From Niallia sp. FSL W8-0635 (GTDB lineage Bacteria; Bacillota; Bacilli; Bacillales; Cytobacillaceae), in the NCBI RefSeq assembly GCF_038007965.1, contig NZ_JBBOYD010000002.1:1-64000 (forward strand): a stretch of 64,000 nt of DNA, written 5' to 3'. Of this stretch, positions 18,833 through 26,746 are shown one piece after another. The translations under genes and the position numbers were made by a program. Every line of letters begins with the position of its first letter. Position 1 is the first letter of the stretch. The notes beneath the pieces are model-generated. The model did not search any database and had not been told where the DNA came from. It saw nothing but the letters and a program-made list of their open reading frames with translations.

Positions 18833-19390
18833 ATGTTAATTGGTTATATGAGGCCTGTTGAAGATGACCCTAATTGTATAGATCAGTTAGAAAGTCTTAC
18901 TACCTATCATTGTAACGTAATCTATACTGAAGAACTTAGTTCTCACAAGAATAAAACTACACTTAAAAAGATGTTATTAAACTTAAATAAACACGATAAG
19001 ATTGTGGTTGAAAAATTTTATACAATTGCTGATTCATTAAAAAAATTAAAGGAGATATTAAATATTATTAGGGAAAAAGATGCTTATATTTTGTTTATTA
19101 AAGAGAATATTGATACGAGTAATGTAATGGAAGAAAAGTTTAATGAATATGTACAACATCTAATAAACCTTCAGGGCGATATTATAAGTGAAAACACTAA
19201 AATAGGAATAAAAACAGCTAAAAACCAGGGGAAAAATACAGGTAGACCCAAAAAGTCTTTACGTAATATTCAAAAAGCAATTGATATGTATATTAGTAAG
19301 CAGTTTTCATTAATAGAAATTCAAAATACAACTGGAATTAGTAAGTCCAGCTTATACAGATATTTATCAAATTGGGAGGGAAAATCCTAA
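18833..19390 (+). CDS. Serine-recombinase-like DNA-binding protein lacking catalytic residues (B)
   Basis: A 185-residue homologue of the protein at 14144. It starts MLIGYMRPVEDD where active resolvases have GYxRVS: the nucleophilic Ser is absent. The Arg-containing LDRLxRS motif is replaced by FYTIADSL. The C-terminal GRPKKS segment and helix-turn-helix SLIEIQNTTGISKSSLYRYL are intact, so DNA binding should persist. AAGGAGG lies eight bases before the ATG. It diverges from the SulP operon and could regulate it, mirroring protein A next to the MFS gene (inference). Confidence 0.75.
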   Translation: MLIGYMRPVEDDPNCIDQLESLTTYHCNVIYTEELSSHKNKTTLKKMLLNLNKHDKIVVEKFYTIADSLKKLKEILNIIREKDAYILFIKENIDTSNVMEEKFNEYVQHLINLQGDIISENTKIGIKTAKNQGKNTGRPKKSLRNIQKAIDMYISKQFSLIEIQNTTGISKSSLYRYLSNWEGKS

Positions 19391-19504
19391 GCTTAAATTA
19401 TATTGGGTGACTACCAATTTGTGATTTTTTCAAGTATTTTTAGGTAACATCAAGTGCTGGCTGATAATTGTTAATTTCCTTATATTGATTGGAAAAAATA
19501 TAAA

Positions 19505-19537
19505 AACCTCTGTCAAATTTAAGAACAGAGGTTTTCC
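19505..19537 (+). terminator. Terminator after recombinase-like gene B
   Basis: AAAACCTCTGT pairs with ACAGAGGTTTT about 115 bp after the gene's stop; T-rich sequence follows. Confidence 0.6.
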
Positions 19538-19683
19538 AATTTTTTGTCTATTTTAATTAATCTTAGATGAAATAATACTAAATATTTAGTTATTTTACAT
19601 TTAACTTCAAATCAGTTGAGAACTTTTTGTAAAAAAGCAACTTTTTTCATCTAGAACTTTATTTTAATACAACAACTCAATTA

Positions 19684-19752
19684 TATTACGAATATTTATG
19701 ACAAATCATTCCGGAAAAATTACTAAATTAATCCGATTTTGAATTCTGACAT
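19684..19752. repeat. Degenerate internal copy of the transposon right end
   Basis: Read on the minus strand, about 19730-19684 contains CCGGAATG followed by ATTTGTCATAAATATTCG. These are close matches to consecutive repeats of the right-end array at 28741-28811 and have the same orientation. The array begins exactly where the duplicated flavoprotein gene start (ATGTCAGA at 19752) loses similarity to the first copy. It appears to be an older or nested Tn7-like end. Confidence 0.6.
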
Positions 19753-19753
19753 A

Positions 19754-20281
19754 TTATTTACTCTCCTTTGTTTTTAACAAATAATAATCTTGATCAAAAA
19801 GCAATTTTTCCATAATCATTACATCTACAAATTCCCCTCTTAATTTTCCTTGATTTTTAAATAATCCAACTTTCCTATAATTCTGCTTTCGATACAGACC
19901 TTGACCTAAAGCATTGATAGGGAATGTAAAGAGCACTAACTTGTAAAAACCATGTGATTTTGCTTCTTCTTCTAAGACCCGTAATAATTGCTGACCTATT
20001 CCTTTCCCCCTAAATCCCCTATGTATATATATGGATAGTTCTCCTACACCCTGGTAAACAGCTCTTGTATTATAAGCATTTATGGAAGCCCAACCAGTTA
20101 TTTCTCCTTGTTCGTTTGTTGCTACGAAAGCACAATATCTTCCATTATGGAGATTAAACCATTTGTAAATATAGTTTTCGTCTTTAAGTTCTTCTTCAAA
20201 GGTGGCTATTCCATCTTCAATTCCTTGATTATAAATCTCTAATATAGCCAATAAATCCCTTTCCTCTACTTTCCTAATCAT
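19754..20281 (-). CDS. arsN1: ArsN1-like GNAT N-acetyltransferase (copy 2)
   Basis: A 175-residue near-duplicate of the protein at 10843 (roughly 88 percent identical by eye) with acetyl-CoA motif RGFRGKGIGQQLL. Differences are scattered conservative changes, so both copies look functional. After its stop the DNA continues for a few bases into the ATGTCAGA start of a lost flavoprotein gene and then into transposon-end-like repeats, which marks the duplication boundary. Substrate is inferred as for copy 1. Confidence 0.8.
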   Translation of the reverse strand: MIRKVEERDLLAILEIYNQGIEDGIATFEEELKDENYIYKWFNLHNGRYCAFVATNEQGEITGWASINAYNTRAVYQGVGELSIYIHRGFRGKGIGQQLLRVLEEEAKSHGFYKLVLFTFPINALGQGLYRKQNYRKVGLFKNQGKLRGEFVDVMIMEKLLFDQDYYLLKTKESK

Positions 20282-20350
20282 TTTTCCAACTCCTTAATTG
20301 ACTTTCACATTAATTGACTTTATCAATTATAATATTTAATGAAAGCCACC

Positions 20351-20809
20351 TTATTTGGTGGCACAACTACCTAGCCCATTGTTTTTATTCATTGCATATA
20401 GAAGCAAACTTAGACTTTCCATTACCTGTTGATGTTTATCTTCCTGAATATGTTGAAAAATATTACCTAGATACTCTAACATTTGATTGGAAATTTCCTC
20501 TGCCTTCAATTCCCCTTCATCCGTAAGTGACAAAAGGACATACCTTCTATCATTAGGATCTGGAACTCTTAAAATAAAGTTAAGTTCAACCAGTTTATTT
20601 ACCTGTCTACTTAAAAGCCCTGTATCCATCATTAACTTTTCTGCCAATGTCTGTAGAGATACATTTGGGCTCTTACTTAACTCATAAACAATGTGACTTT
20701 GTGATACTGTAATTCCACAACAATCAGATCCGTCTTTCTGAAGAAGACCAAAGTCCCTTACCAATTGCTGGAGCAATTCACGTATTTGAATTTTATCCTG
20801 TGTTTTCAT
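20351..20809 (-). CDS. MarR-family regulator with vicinal cysteines (copy 2)
   Basis: A 152-residue near-copy (over 90 percent identical by eye) of the regulator at 11440, keeping Cys30-Cys31 and Cys149 as well as the DNA-binding helices. Promoter and spacer dyad are also preserved (minus strand TTGACA at 20858-20853, TAACAT at 20835-20830). Both copies should recognise the same operator, so the two loci are probably cross-regulated. Confidence 0.85.
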   Translation of the reverse strand: MKTQDKIQIRELLQQLVRDFGLLQKDGSDCCGITVSQSHIVYELSKSPNVSLQTLAEKLMMDTGLLSRQVNKLVELNFILRVPDPNDRRYVLLSLTDEGELKAEEISNQMLEYLGNIFQHIQEDKHQQVMESLSLLLYAMNKNNGLGSCATK

Positions 20810-20829
20810 ATATTATCGCCTCTAATTAG

Positions 20830-20858
20830 ATGTTATCATCATTAATTGATAATGTCAA
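20830..20858 (-). promoter_or_regulatory. Promoter and probable MarR operator, copy 2
   Basis: TTGACA, 17 bases, TAACAT on the minus strand with the ATCAATTAATGAT palindrome between them. This copy of the palindrome is perfect. Confidence 0.65.
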
Positions 20859-20984
20859 ATAATATTTTGAACTTATACCTTATTCAACTCCCCCTTTAGT
20901 TACACAAGAGACTCCTCCACTAAAATAAAATGAGTGTTAACTTTTAAATTAAGCGTTAATTACTATTAACCTTAAATCTCATAA

Positions 20985-21022
20985 AAAACGTCTAATCCCT
21001 TATGAAACAAGGTTCTAGACGT
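20985..21022 (-). terminator. Terminator of tnsABC operon
   Basis: On the minus strand AAACGTCTA...TAGACGTTT closes a loop and is followed by six T, about 70 bp past the tnsC stop. Confidence 0.7.
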
Positions 21023-21093
21023 TTATCAATTATAAAAGCGTTAATATTAGTAAAAACGAGTTCATTTATTTTTCACCTTCTTATTACGCGTTA

Positions 21094-22065
21094 TTATATG
21101 TATTTTTTCATCCTTTTCTCTTTCTCAAATGCATCAATCAAATTAAATTTCTCATCATTAAATGGATTGATAACAAAGGGTCTTGTTGATAATGAAATGG
21201 ATTTAAATGAAATATACAAGTCATCCTCAGAAATTAAATCACTCCCACTTTTTAAAGCCTGTACGGTTGATTCTTCTATTAGTTTTTTTATATAATAAGG
21301 ATTTCCTTTAGTTGCATAAAAAATCTTCTTTGCTAATACTGGATCAGCTAAGAAAGCTTGCTCAGGAAAGGGCAGTTGCTTATCTAATCCATTTAAAAAC
21401 GCTCTAAATTCTATTTCCTCTTCTTTCGATTGGTAGGAAAAAGGCTGTAAACTTTGCTTTTCACAAAAGCGGCGGTCTAATTGTTCATTATAAACAAAGA
21501 CTTTATTTGATTCAGGCATTCCGCATACTAATATTGGTATTCTAACTTCATTAGATAAATTTTTCACCCAATTAGATGCTTTGTTTAATACATTTTTACT
21601 TTCGCTATCAATTAAATGTTGAAACTCATCTACTATAATCATTTCAACTTCACACTTTTCAACAAAAGATAATATTCTGACAGTCATATTATTCTCTGTA
21701 CCACGATCATAGTTTGGATCTCCCATATTCAACAATATTTTAGAAGCCACTGACTTTGGTGTTGCTCCTACAGGAACTGTTAAATATAAAATCGGAATTT
21801 TTGTAAAACCATCAATAATTTTTCTCGGATATTTACTTTCATACTCTTTGAGTAGAGTAGATTTCCCAAGACCAGTTTCACCATATATAAATAAACCATC
21901 AGGCTGAACAGAACCAAAGGATAACTGATGGTGTTCTTCTATTTTATCTAATATTTTTTTATAACGCGGATATTGAATAATGATACTTTTAACGTGCTCT
22001 TTCCTTTTTTTTATTTCTTTGACATCAGGAATTTTACCTTTTAGTGGCTTAAATAATTCATTCAT
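21094..22065 (-). CDS. tnsC: TnsC-like AAA+ transposition regulator
   Basis: A 323-residue AAA+ ATPase with Walker A GETGLGKSTLL and Walker B MIIVDEFQHLID, then the arginine-bearing LDRRF region. It is much shorter than Tn7 TnsC (555 residues) and closer in size to TniB-type proteins. In Tn7-like systems TnsC bridges the target selector (TnsD/TniQ) and the transposase and confers target immunity. It starts 10 bp after tnsB. The C-terminus is short and basic. Confidence 0.88.
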   Translation of the reverse strand: MNELFKPLKGKIPDVKEIKKRKEHVKSIIIQYPRYKKILDKIEEHHQLSFGSVQPDGLFIYGETGLGKSTLLKEYESKYPRKIIDGFTKIPILYLTVPVGATPKSVASKILLNMGDPNYDRGTENNMTVRILSFVEKCEVEMIIVDEFQHLIDSESKNVLNKASNWVKNLSNEVRIPILVCGMPESNKVFVYNEQLDRRFCEKQSLQPFSYQSKEEEIEFRAFLNGLDKQLPFPEQAFLADPVLAKKIFYATKGNPYYIKKLIEESTVQALKSGSDLISEDDLYISFKSISLSTRPFVINPFNDEKFNLIDAFEKEKRMKKYI

Positions 22066-22075
22066 CGTTATGACC

Positions 22076-24151
22076 TCATTTTTTGAAACTCACTCCATAA
22101 TCTGGTAATGAGTCTAAATCAATATAATCACTATTACTTTTCCCAATCATTGTTTCTTCATCTTGTAATTGCTCTTTTTTACTTTTAGTTGCATATTTTT
22201 TCTGTTTATTTTCCCTTTCTTTCTGTTCATCAAAATGAACAACTATTGTATCAGCTTCAATAGGACTTTCTATTTGTAGTTCCGCTAATCCCATTGAAGA
22301 AATACCTTCATAATTATAACTCTTAGGCAAATCTCGTTTATTCAACTGTTCCAAGTTGCGTTTTTGTTGGTTATATTTCTTTTTATCACAATTTGTGAGC
22401 TCTTTTACTTTTCTTATGGTTTTTGCTAAATTAGTTACATCATCTTTGTTAGCGCCAAGTGTTCTTACCGAAGAGTCTAGTTCTAACTGAGACAAATAAA
22501 CAGGTAAATTCGTGGGAATTTCCTTTCTTTCAAGAGATGTGTTATTTGCTTGAATATATATTTTTTTAAATTTATCATAAACATAAACAGATCTCATATC
22601 CGCTAAGTCATATCGAACTTTAACAGACCCAATTTTCTTTTCGTGTTTTACCTCGTTAATTAAGTTAGCTCTAAGTTCCATTAAATCTTTACTATTATAG
22701 TATTCGTTTTCTATAACAACGCCTTTATTTTGTATCTTTCTATAATCTATTCCACTCATAAAAATTAATTTAAGCTCTTTTTTGCTTTGTGGTATAGGTA
22801 ATTGTAGCAAAGGATTATTCACTAATCCTTTAAGCCATAGATCCTTTGGCTTTCCTCCTCGTCTCTTATCATAAGAATTCGCAATTACATCTACCATCAC
22901 CAGATGAGCCATATAAATAAACGTCTGCATTGTTATACAAGCTTCTCCTACAGAATCATATAATCCTTTCTCATAAACATTTGAAAAAGTCGTTCCTTTT
23001 AATGTATGAATCCATGTAGTGTTAAGTGTTCTAAATCCTCTCTCGATAGTTCCCTTTTGATAACCAGCACCAACTTTACAAAAGTGAACATTTATATTTA
23101 ACTGTTGGCAAGTATCCTTAACATCATACGATTCATTTATTATTGAATTATCAAATACTACCTCAGAGGGTTTTCCATATGCTACCCAATCATTTTCTAT
23201 TAAGGGATATAATTTTTTCAGGTACGTTTTTGGCATAATAGAATGTAATAGACATTGTTTCACCGCAGATGCATTTACATCCTTAAATGTTACATAAAAT
23301 CCTAGTGGATGACCGGTAGCTTTATCTATTGCATAGACTAGCCAAGGACGTTCTGGCTTTAGTGTCGATGGATTAATTAATAAGACATCGACAGGTGTCC
23401 AATCAATCTCCACTCTTTCCAAGGGTTTAGTAATTACAACTTCTTTTCTAGAACCTTTCTTCCTCAATTCAGTTTCAACTTTACCAAGCCTAATCTCTTC
23501 TTTTCTAAATTTGTCTTCTATAGTTTTCTTCCTTCTATAAAATGTAGAACGAGATACTATTTTAATTTTATTTTTATCATCTCTAAATCTGTTAATTTCT
23601 TCGATTCTTAATGAAAATTCAGAAAAAAGATGTTCATCTGTAAACTTTTCACCACTATATTGGAATTCATTTACCAGTTCTTCTATTAGTTCGACTATCT
23701 CTCCCTTTGTATAATGATTTTTGGGACCAGGCTTCTTTTTTACAAGAGTTCGAATATCTTCATATTTTTCCCATCTACTCTTCCATTCATAAAAGGTTGT
23801 TTTACTAACTTTTGGTTCTATCGTATCTAAATAACTCTTAATTTCTGCAGGTAGTATCTCTCCGTCTATCACTGGTTTTATAATTTTATACCTTCTTTTA
23901 GCCTCGTTAACTGAATCTATATCTAGCAATGAAAAGTCCCTAATTTCAGATTCACTGCTGCGCCAATCGTTATTTCTGAATACTAATTCTTCTTTATTCC
24001 ACTTTTCTAATAAGTGTTCTTTATCCCAAATCTCGATTTTATTGTAATTTAAATTCTCTAGTTCGATTGCTCCATTTATTTCTCTTCTAACTATATATCT
24101 ATCTTCATCTATCATTAACTTTGTTCCTGCTAAAAATGCAAACATACTCAT
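22076..24151 (-). CDS. tnsB: TnsB-like DDE transposase
   Basis: A 691-residue transposase. N-terminal DNA-binding helices (SKTTFYEWKSRWEKY; SRSTFYRRKKTI) are followed by the DDE core: Asp near 250 in EIDWTPVD, second Asp in VVFDNSIINES, Glu in YQKGTIERGF. The C-terminus is charged with YDLADMRSVYVYD beta-barrel-like sequence. TnsB binds the end repeats and makes the 3' cuts and joins. It overlaps no gene but is only six bases from tnsA and ten from tnsC, giving one operon tnsA-tnsB-tnsC. Confidence 0.92.
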   Translation of the reverse strand: MSMFAFLAGTKLMIDEDRYIVRREINGAIELENLNYNKIEIWDKEHLLEKWNKEELVFRNNDWRSSESEIRDFSLLDIDSVNEAKRRYKIIKPVIDGEILPAEIKSYLDTIEPKVSKTTFYEWKSRWEKYEDIRTLVKKKPGPKNHYTKGEIVELIEELVNEFQYSGEKFTDEHLFSEFSLRIEEINRFRDDKNKIKIVSRSTFYRRKKTIEDKFRKEEIRLGKVETELRKKGSRKEVVITKPLERVEIDWTPVDVLLINPSTLKPERPWLVYAIDKATGHPLGFYVTFKDVNASAVKQCLLHSIMPKTYLKKLYPLIENDWVAYGKPSEVVFDNSIINESYDVKDTCQQLNINVHFCKVGAGYQKGTIERGFRTLNTTWIHTLKGTTFSNVYEKGLYDSVGEACITMQTFIYMAHLVMVDVIANSYDKRRGGKPKDLWLKGLVNNPLLQLPIPQSKKELKLIFMSGIDYRKIQNKGVVIENEYYNSKDLMELRANLINEVKHEKKIGSVKVRYDLADMRSVYVYDKFKKIYIQANNTSLERKEIPTNLPVYLSQLELDSSVRTLGANKDDVTNLAKTIRKVKELTNCDKKKYNQQKRNLEQLNKRDLPKSYNYEGISSMGLAELQIESPIEADTIVVHFDEQKERENKQKKYATKSKKEQLQDEETMIGKSNSDYIDLDSLPDYGVSFKK

Positions 24152-24157
24152 TAGTAA

Positions 24158-24796
24158 CTATCCCCTCACAATATCTATAAAAGTTTCATCATTGAGTAAT
24201 TCATTTATGAGATCAATATTTAATTGCTGATTATAAATCATATAGTATAAATTCGAATAAATTTCTGGACTAGGTATACTATCATCAAACTTTATGATAT
24301 CTTCCATCTTACTTTTTCCATTTTTTTGTATAAAATTATAAATTTTTATTTTTGTACTTTCTTTAGTTAACCTTTCGTCGACTCCTCTAATCTTATCGAG
24401 GTTTTGTATTAGATATCCTTGTCTTATATCTTTTTCTGTAACTATTTTGAATTTCCATCCTTTTTTTTCACAATATATTTTCCCTACTTCAAATTTAACT
24501 TTATTATCTTCTTCTTTAATCTTATCCTCTGGCTTAACTTCAAAAATAATATACTGTTTATCCTTAGTTTCCACTAAAAAATCAGGAAAATATTTGTATA
24601 TCTTCCCTTTATATCTGTATTCTATTTTTATTGGTTGAGATTGAATTTTTATGATTGAAGGATCAAAATCTAAAACCTTAATGAAGTCCTTCTCTAACAG
24701 ACTCTCCCAAGCAACCATTTCATTAGACTTTTTGCTATTTATAAAGCCTCTAAAGCTGCCTTTTTTGGATGGTTTTATTTTTCTAACTTGTTCCAT
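24158..24796 (-). CDS. tnsA: TnsA-like endonuclease
   Basis: A 212-residue protein with the TnsA nuclease fold: Glu31 in WESLLEKD, Asp72 in YFPDFLVE, and the ExK motif Glu86/Lys88 in IFEVKPE, followed by a winged-helix-like C-terminal region. TnsA cuts the 5' ends, so with TnsB it gives cut-and-paste transposition. Presence of an intact TnsA argues against a replicative (cointegrate) lifestyle. It diverges from tniQ1 across about 60 bp, which must hold both promoters. Confidence 0.9.
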   Translation of the reverse strand: MEQVRKIKPSKKGSFRGFINSKKSNEMVAWESLLEKDFIKVLDFDPSIIKIQSQPIKIEYRYKGKIYKYFPDFLVETKDKQYIIFEVKPEDKIKEEDNKVKFEVGKIYCEKKGWKFKIVTEKDIRQGYLIQNLDKIRGVDERLTKESTKIKIYNFIQKNGKSKMEDIIKFDDSIPSPEIYSNLYYMIYNQQLNIDLINELLNDETFIDIVRG

Positions 24797-24858
24797 ATTA
24801 TCACCTAGTTTACCAGAGTATTTTTTTGGAGATTATTATATTTGAGGTGAAGAACATC

Positions 24859-26670
24859 ATGTTACTTTTTTATTTAAAGCCTAAGAACAACGAAAGCCTT
24901 ACTGGATTCTTTTATAGGACGGCAAAAGAAAACTTAATGGATAACATAAAATGGATTAATGATCACTTTTCCGTATTTACAGGTTATCAGCCTAATGTTA
25001 ATTTAATGAATTGGGGCGAACAAAACCATATTAAAGATACTTCAAACTTTTTACGCATCGAATATCAGCTTGCAAACAGTATGACTTTTACTTATCTATT
25101 AGAATTTCACGGTTTAAGAGTAGATTATACCAAGAACACTATTAAGTGCCCTTGGTTTTCATACCAAACAACAAAGGTTTGTCCAGTATGTTTAATAGAG
25201 GAACCGATTCACCGTTTAGACTGGAGTTTTACATATAGTTTTATATGTAGAAAGCACAAATTATTTCTAATTGATAAATGTATGTATTGTTCTAGAGATA
25301 TAAATATTAAGACCGTTATTTCCGATAAATGTGTTTGTGGGATGCCTTTATCTTCAGCTAAACCCAAAAATGTTACATTATCTCTTCTATTTAATTATCA
25401 ACAAGAGGTTGATAAATTTTTCTCCCATGATAAAACTGTTAATATTAATGATTGGATTTCAAATTCTTCGACATTCTATTATGCATTAGAGTTTTTAGCA
25501 ACTTGGATACCACAAACAATCAATATTGATGAGATTATAACATTAGATGGTTTTAAATATAGCGGAAACGCAGTTGTTAATAGCCGTTTAAAAAAATCAA
25601 AAACACTTATTCAATCTTGTCCTTTATACATACACGCTTACATATTATTGAGGGATTGGCCAAAGCAATTTTATACATTCATTAGATTGATGAAAAATAA
25701 AAACAACCTTAATAGTTTTCGTCTATTTTGTAATGCTGTTAATAAGTTAATTGGCACTAATTTGGAACCATTGCACACTGAGTTTATGAACTATATACTT
25801 AAGAATCAATTACCAAATAGTTATCCAAATCAATTTATTAGTATAAAAAAGGCATGTGAAATTACTAAATTAAAAGAAGATACAATTAAAAGAAGTGATT
25901 ATTTTCAGCTGTTTATGTGTAACTTCAAGGAAATGGAATTTTTCTTTGTGAAAAAAATTGAAATCGAAAAATGGTTGTCCCTTTACAAAGAATCGATTTC
26001 AAAAGAACACTTACGGAATACTTGGCGGACAAGCCCAAAAGTTACTTTTAACATACTTTCCAATAATGTATTATGGCCAGCTATTAACATACAAACTGGT
26101 TCTGTAATGCAATGGCAAATCCCTATTGGCAAATTAGAAGAAATCACTTTAAGGTTACAACAGAGAACCACTCTAATAATTGGACCAAAAATTATTTTAA
26201 ATAAAGCCTTTCAGTGGGTTGGTGTACATTACTCTTTTGTTGTAATTAAAGCAATGTTGGCAGGGTGCTTACCATTCGAATTAGATAAAAAAGTTTTGGG
26301 TAATTCTTTGGTTTCAAAAAGAGTACTTTTTAAAATAGTTCGAAATATTGTTGTTAAACTGGCTAAACAAAGTGGAGTTTTATCGCAAAAAGATGTTGCC
26401 TTCTTGTTTGGTGTTAAGAAAAAGGATATTGAATATTGGATTTGTACAAATAGACTTAAAACTAATAGCTCAGGGGCTATTACAAACGATTCCTTTACTA
26501 AATTTGAATCCAAGTACTTTACAACCTTTCAAATTTCTATGATTAAATCTATTAGTACAAAAAGAATATTAAAAAAATATAATAAGGGGAAATTGATTGC
26601 TGTTTCAGGACCTGAATTAAACGATGGTAAACGCTTATTATTCTTAAAAAGCGTAATTAACATAATCTAA
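24859..26670 (+). CDS. tniQ: TniQ/TnsD-family target selector 1
   Basis: A 603-residue protein. Residues 1-60 resemble the TniQ opening (KPKNNESLTGFFYRTAKEN). Zinc-binding clusters follow: CPVC at about 105, then CRKH..C..C and CVCG. The remainder is helix-turn-helix-rich, typical of TnsD proteins that bind a specific attachment site. The ATG at 24859 is chosen because GAGGTG lies nine bases upstream. TnsD/TniQ proteins direct insertion by sequence-specific binding. It converges on the second tniQ gene. Confidence 0.88.
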   Translation: MLLFYLKPKNNESLTGFFYRTAKENLMDNIKWINDHFSVFTGYQPNVNLMNWGEQNHIKDTSNFLRIEYQLANSMTFTYLLEFHGLRVDYTKNTIKCPWFSYQTTKVCPVCLIEEPIHRLDWSFTYSFICRKHKLFLIDKCMYCSRDINIKTVISDKCVCGMPLSSAKPKNVTLSLLFNYQQEVDKFFSHDKTVNINDWISNSSTFYYALEFLATWIPQTINIDEIITLDGFKYSGNAVVNSRLKKSKTLIQSCPLYIHAYILLRDWPKQFYTFIRLMKNKNNLNSFRLFCNAVNKLIGTNLEPLHTEFMNYILKNQLPNSYPNQFISIKKACEITKLKEDTIKRSDYFQLFMCNFKEMEFFFVKKIEIEKWLSLYKESISKEHLRNTWRTSPKVTFNILSNNVLWPAINIQTGSVMQWQIPIGKLEEITLRLQQRTTLIIGPKIILNKAFQWVGVHYSFVVIKAMLAGCLPFELDKKVLGNSLVSKRVLFKIVRNIVVKLAKQSGVLSQKDVAFLFGVKKKDIEYWICTNRLKTNSSGAITNDSFTKFESKYFTTFQISMIKSISTKRILKKYNKGKLIAVSGPELNDGKRLLFLKSVINII

Positions 26671-26746
26671 TAAAGATTAAAATAGCTTTCTAATGACTGA
26701 ATCTACTGAATTTTATTAATTATTCAAAAAAGCTGAGATTTTATAT

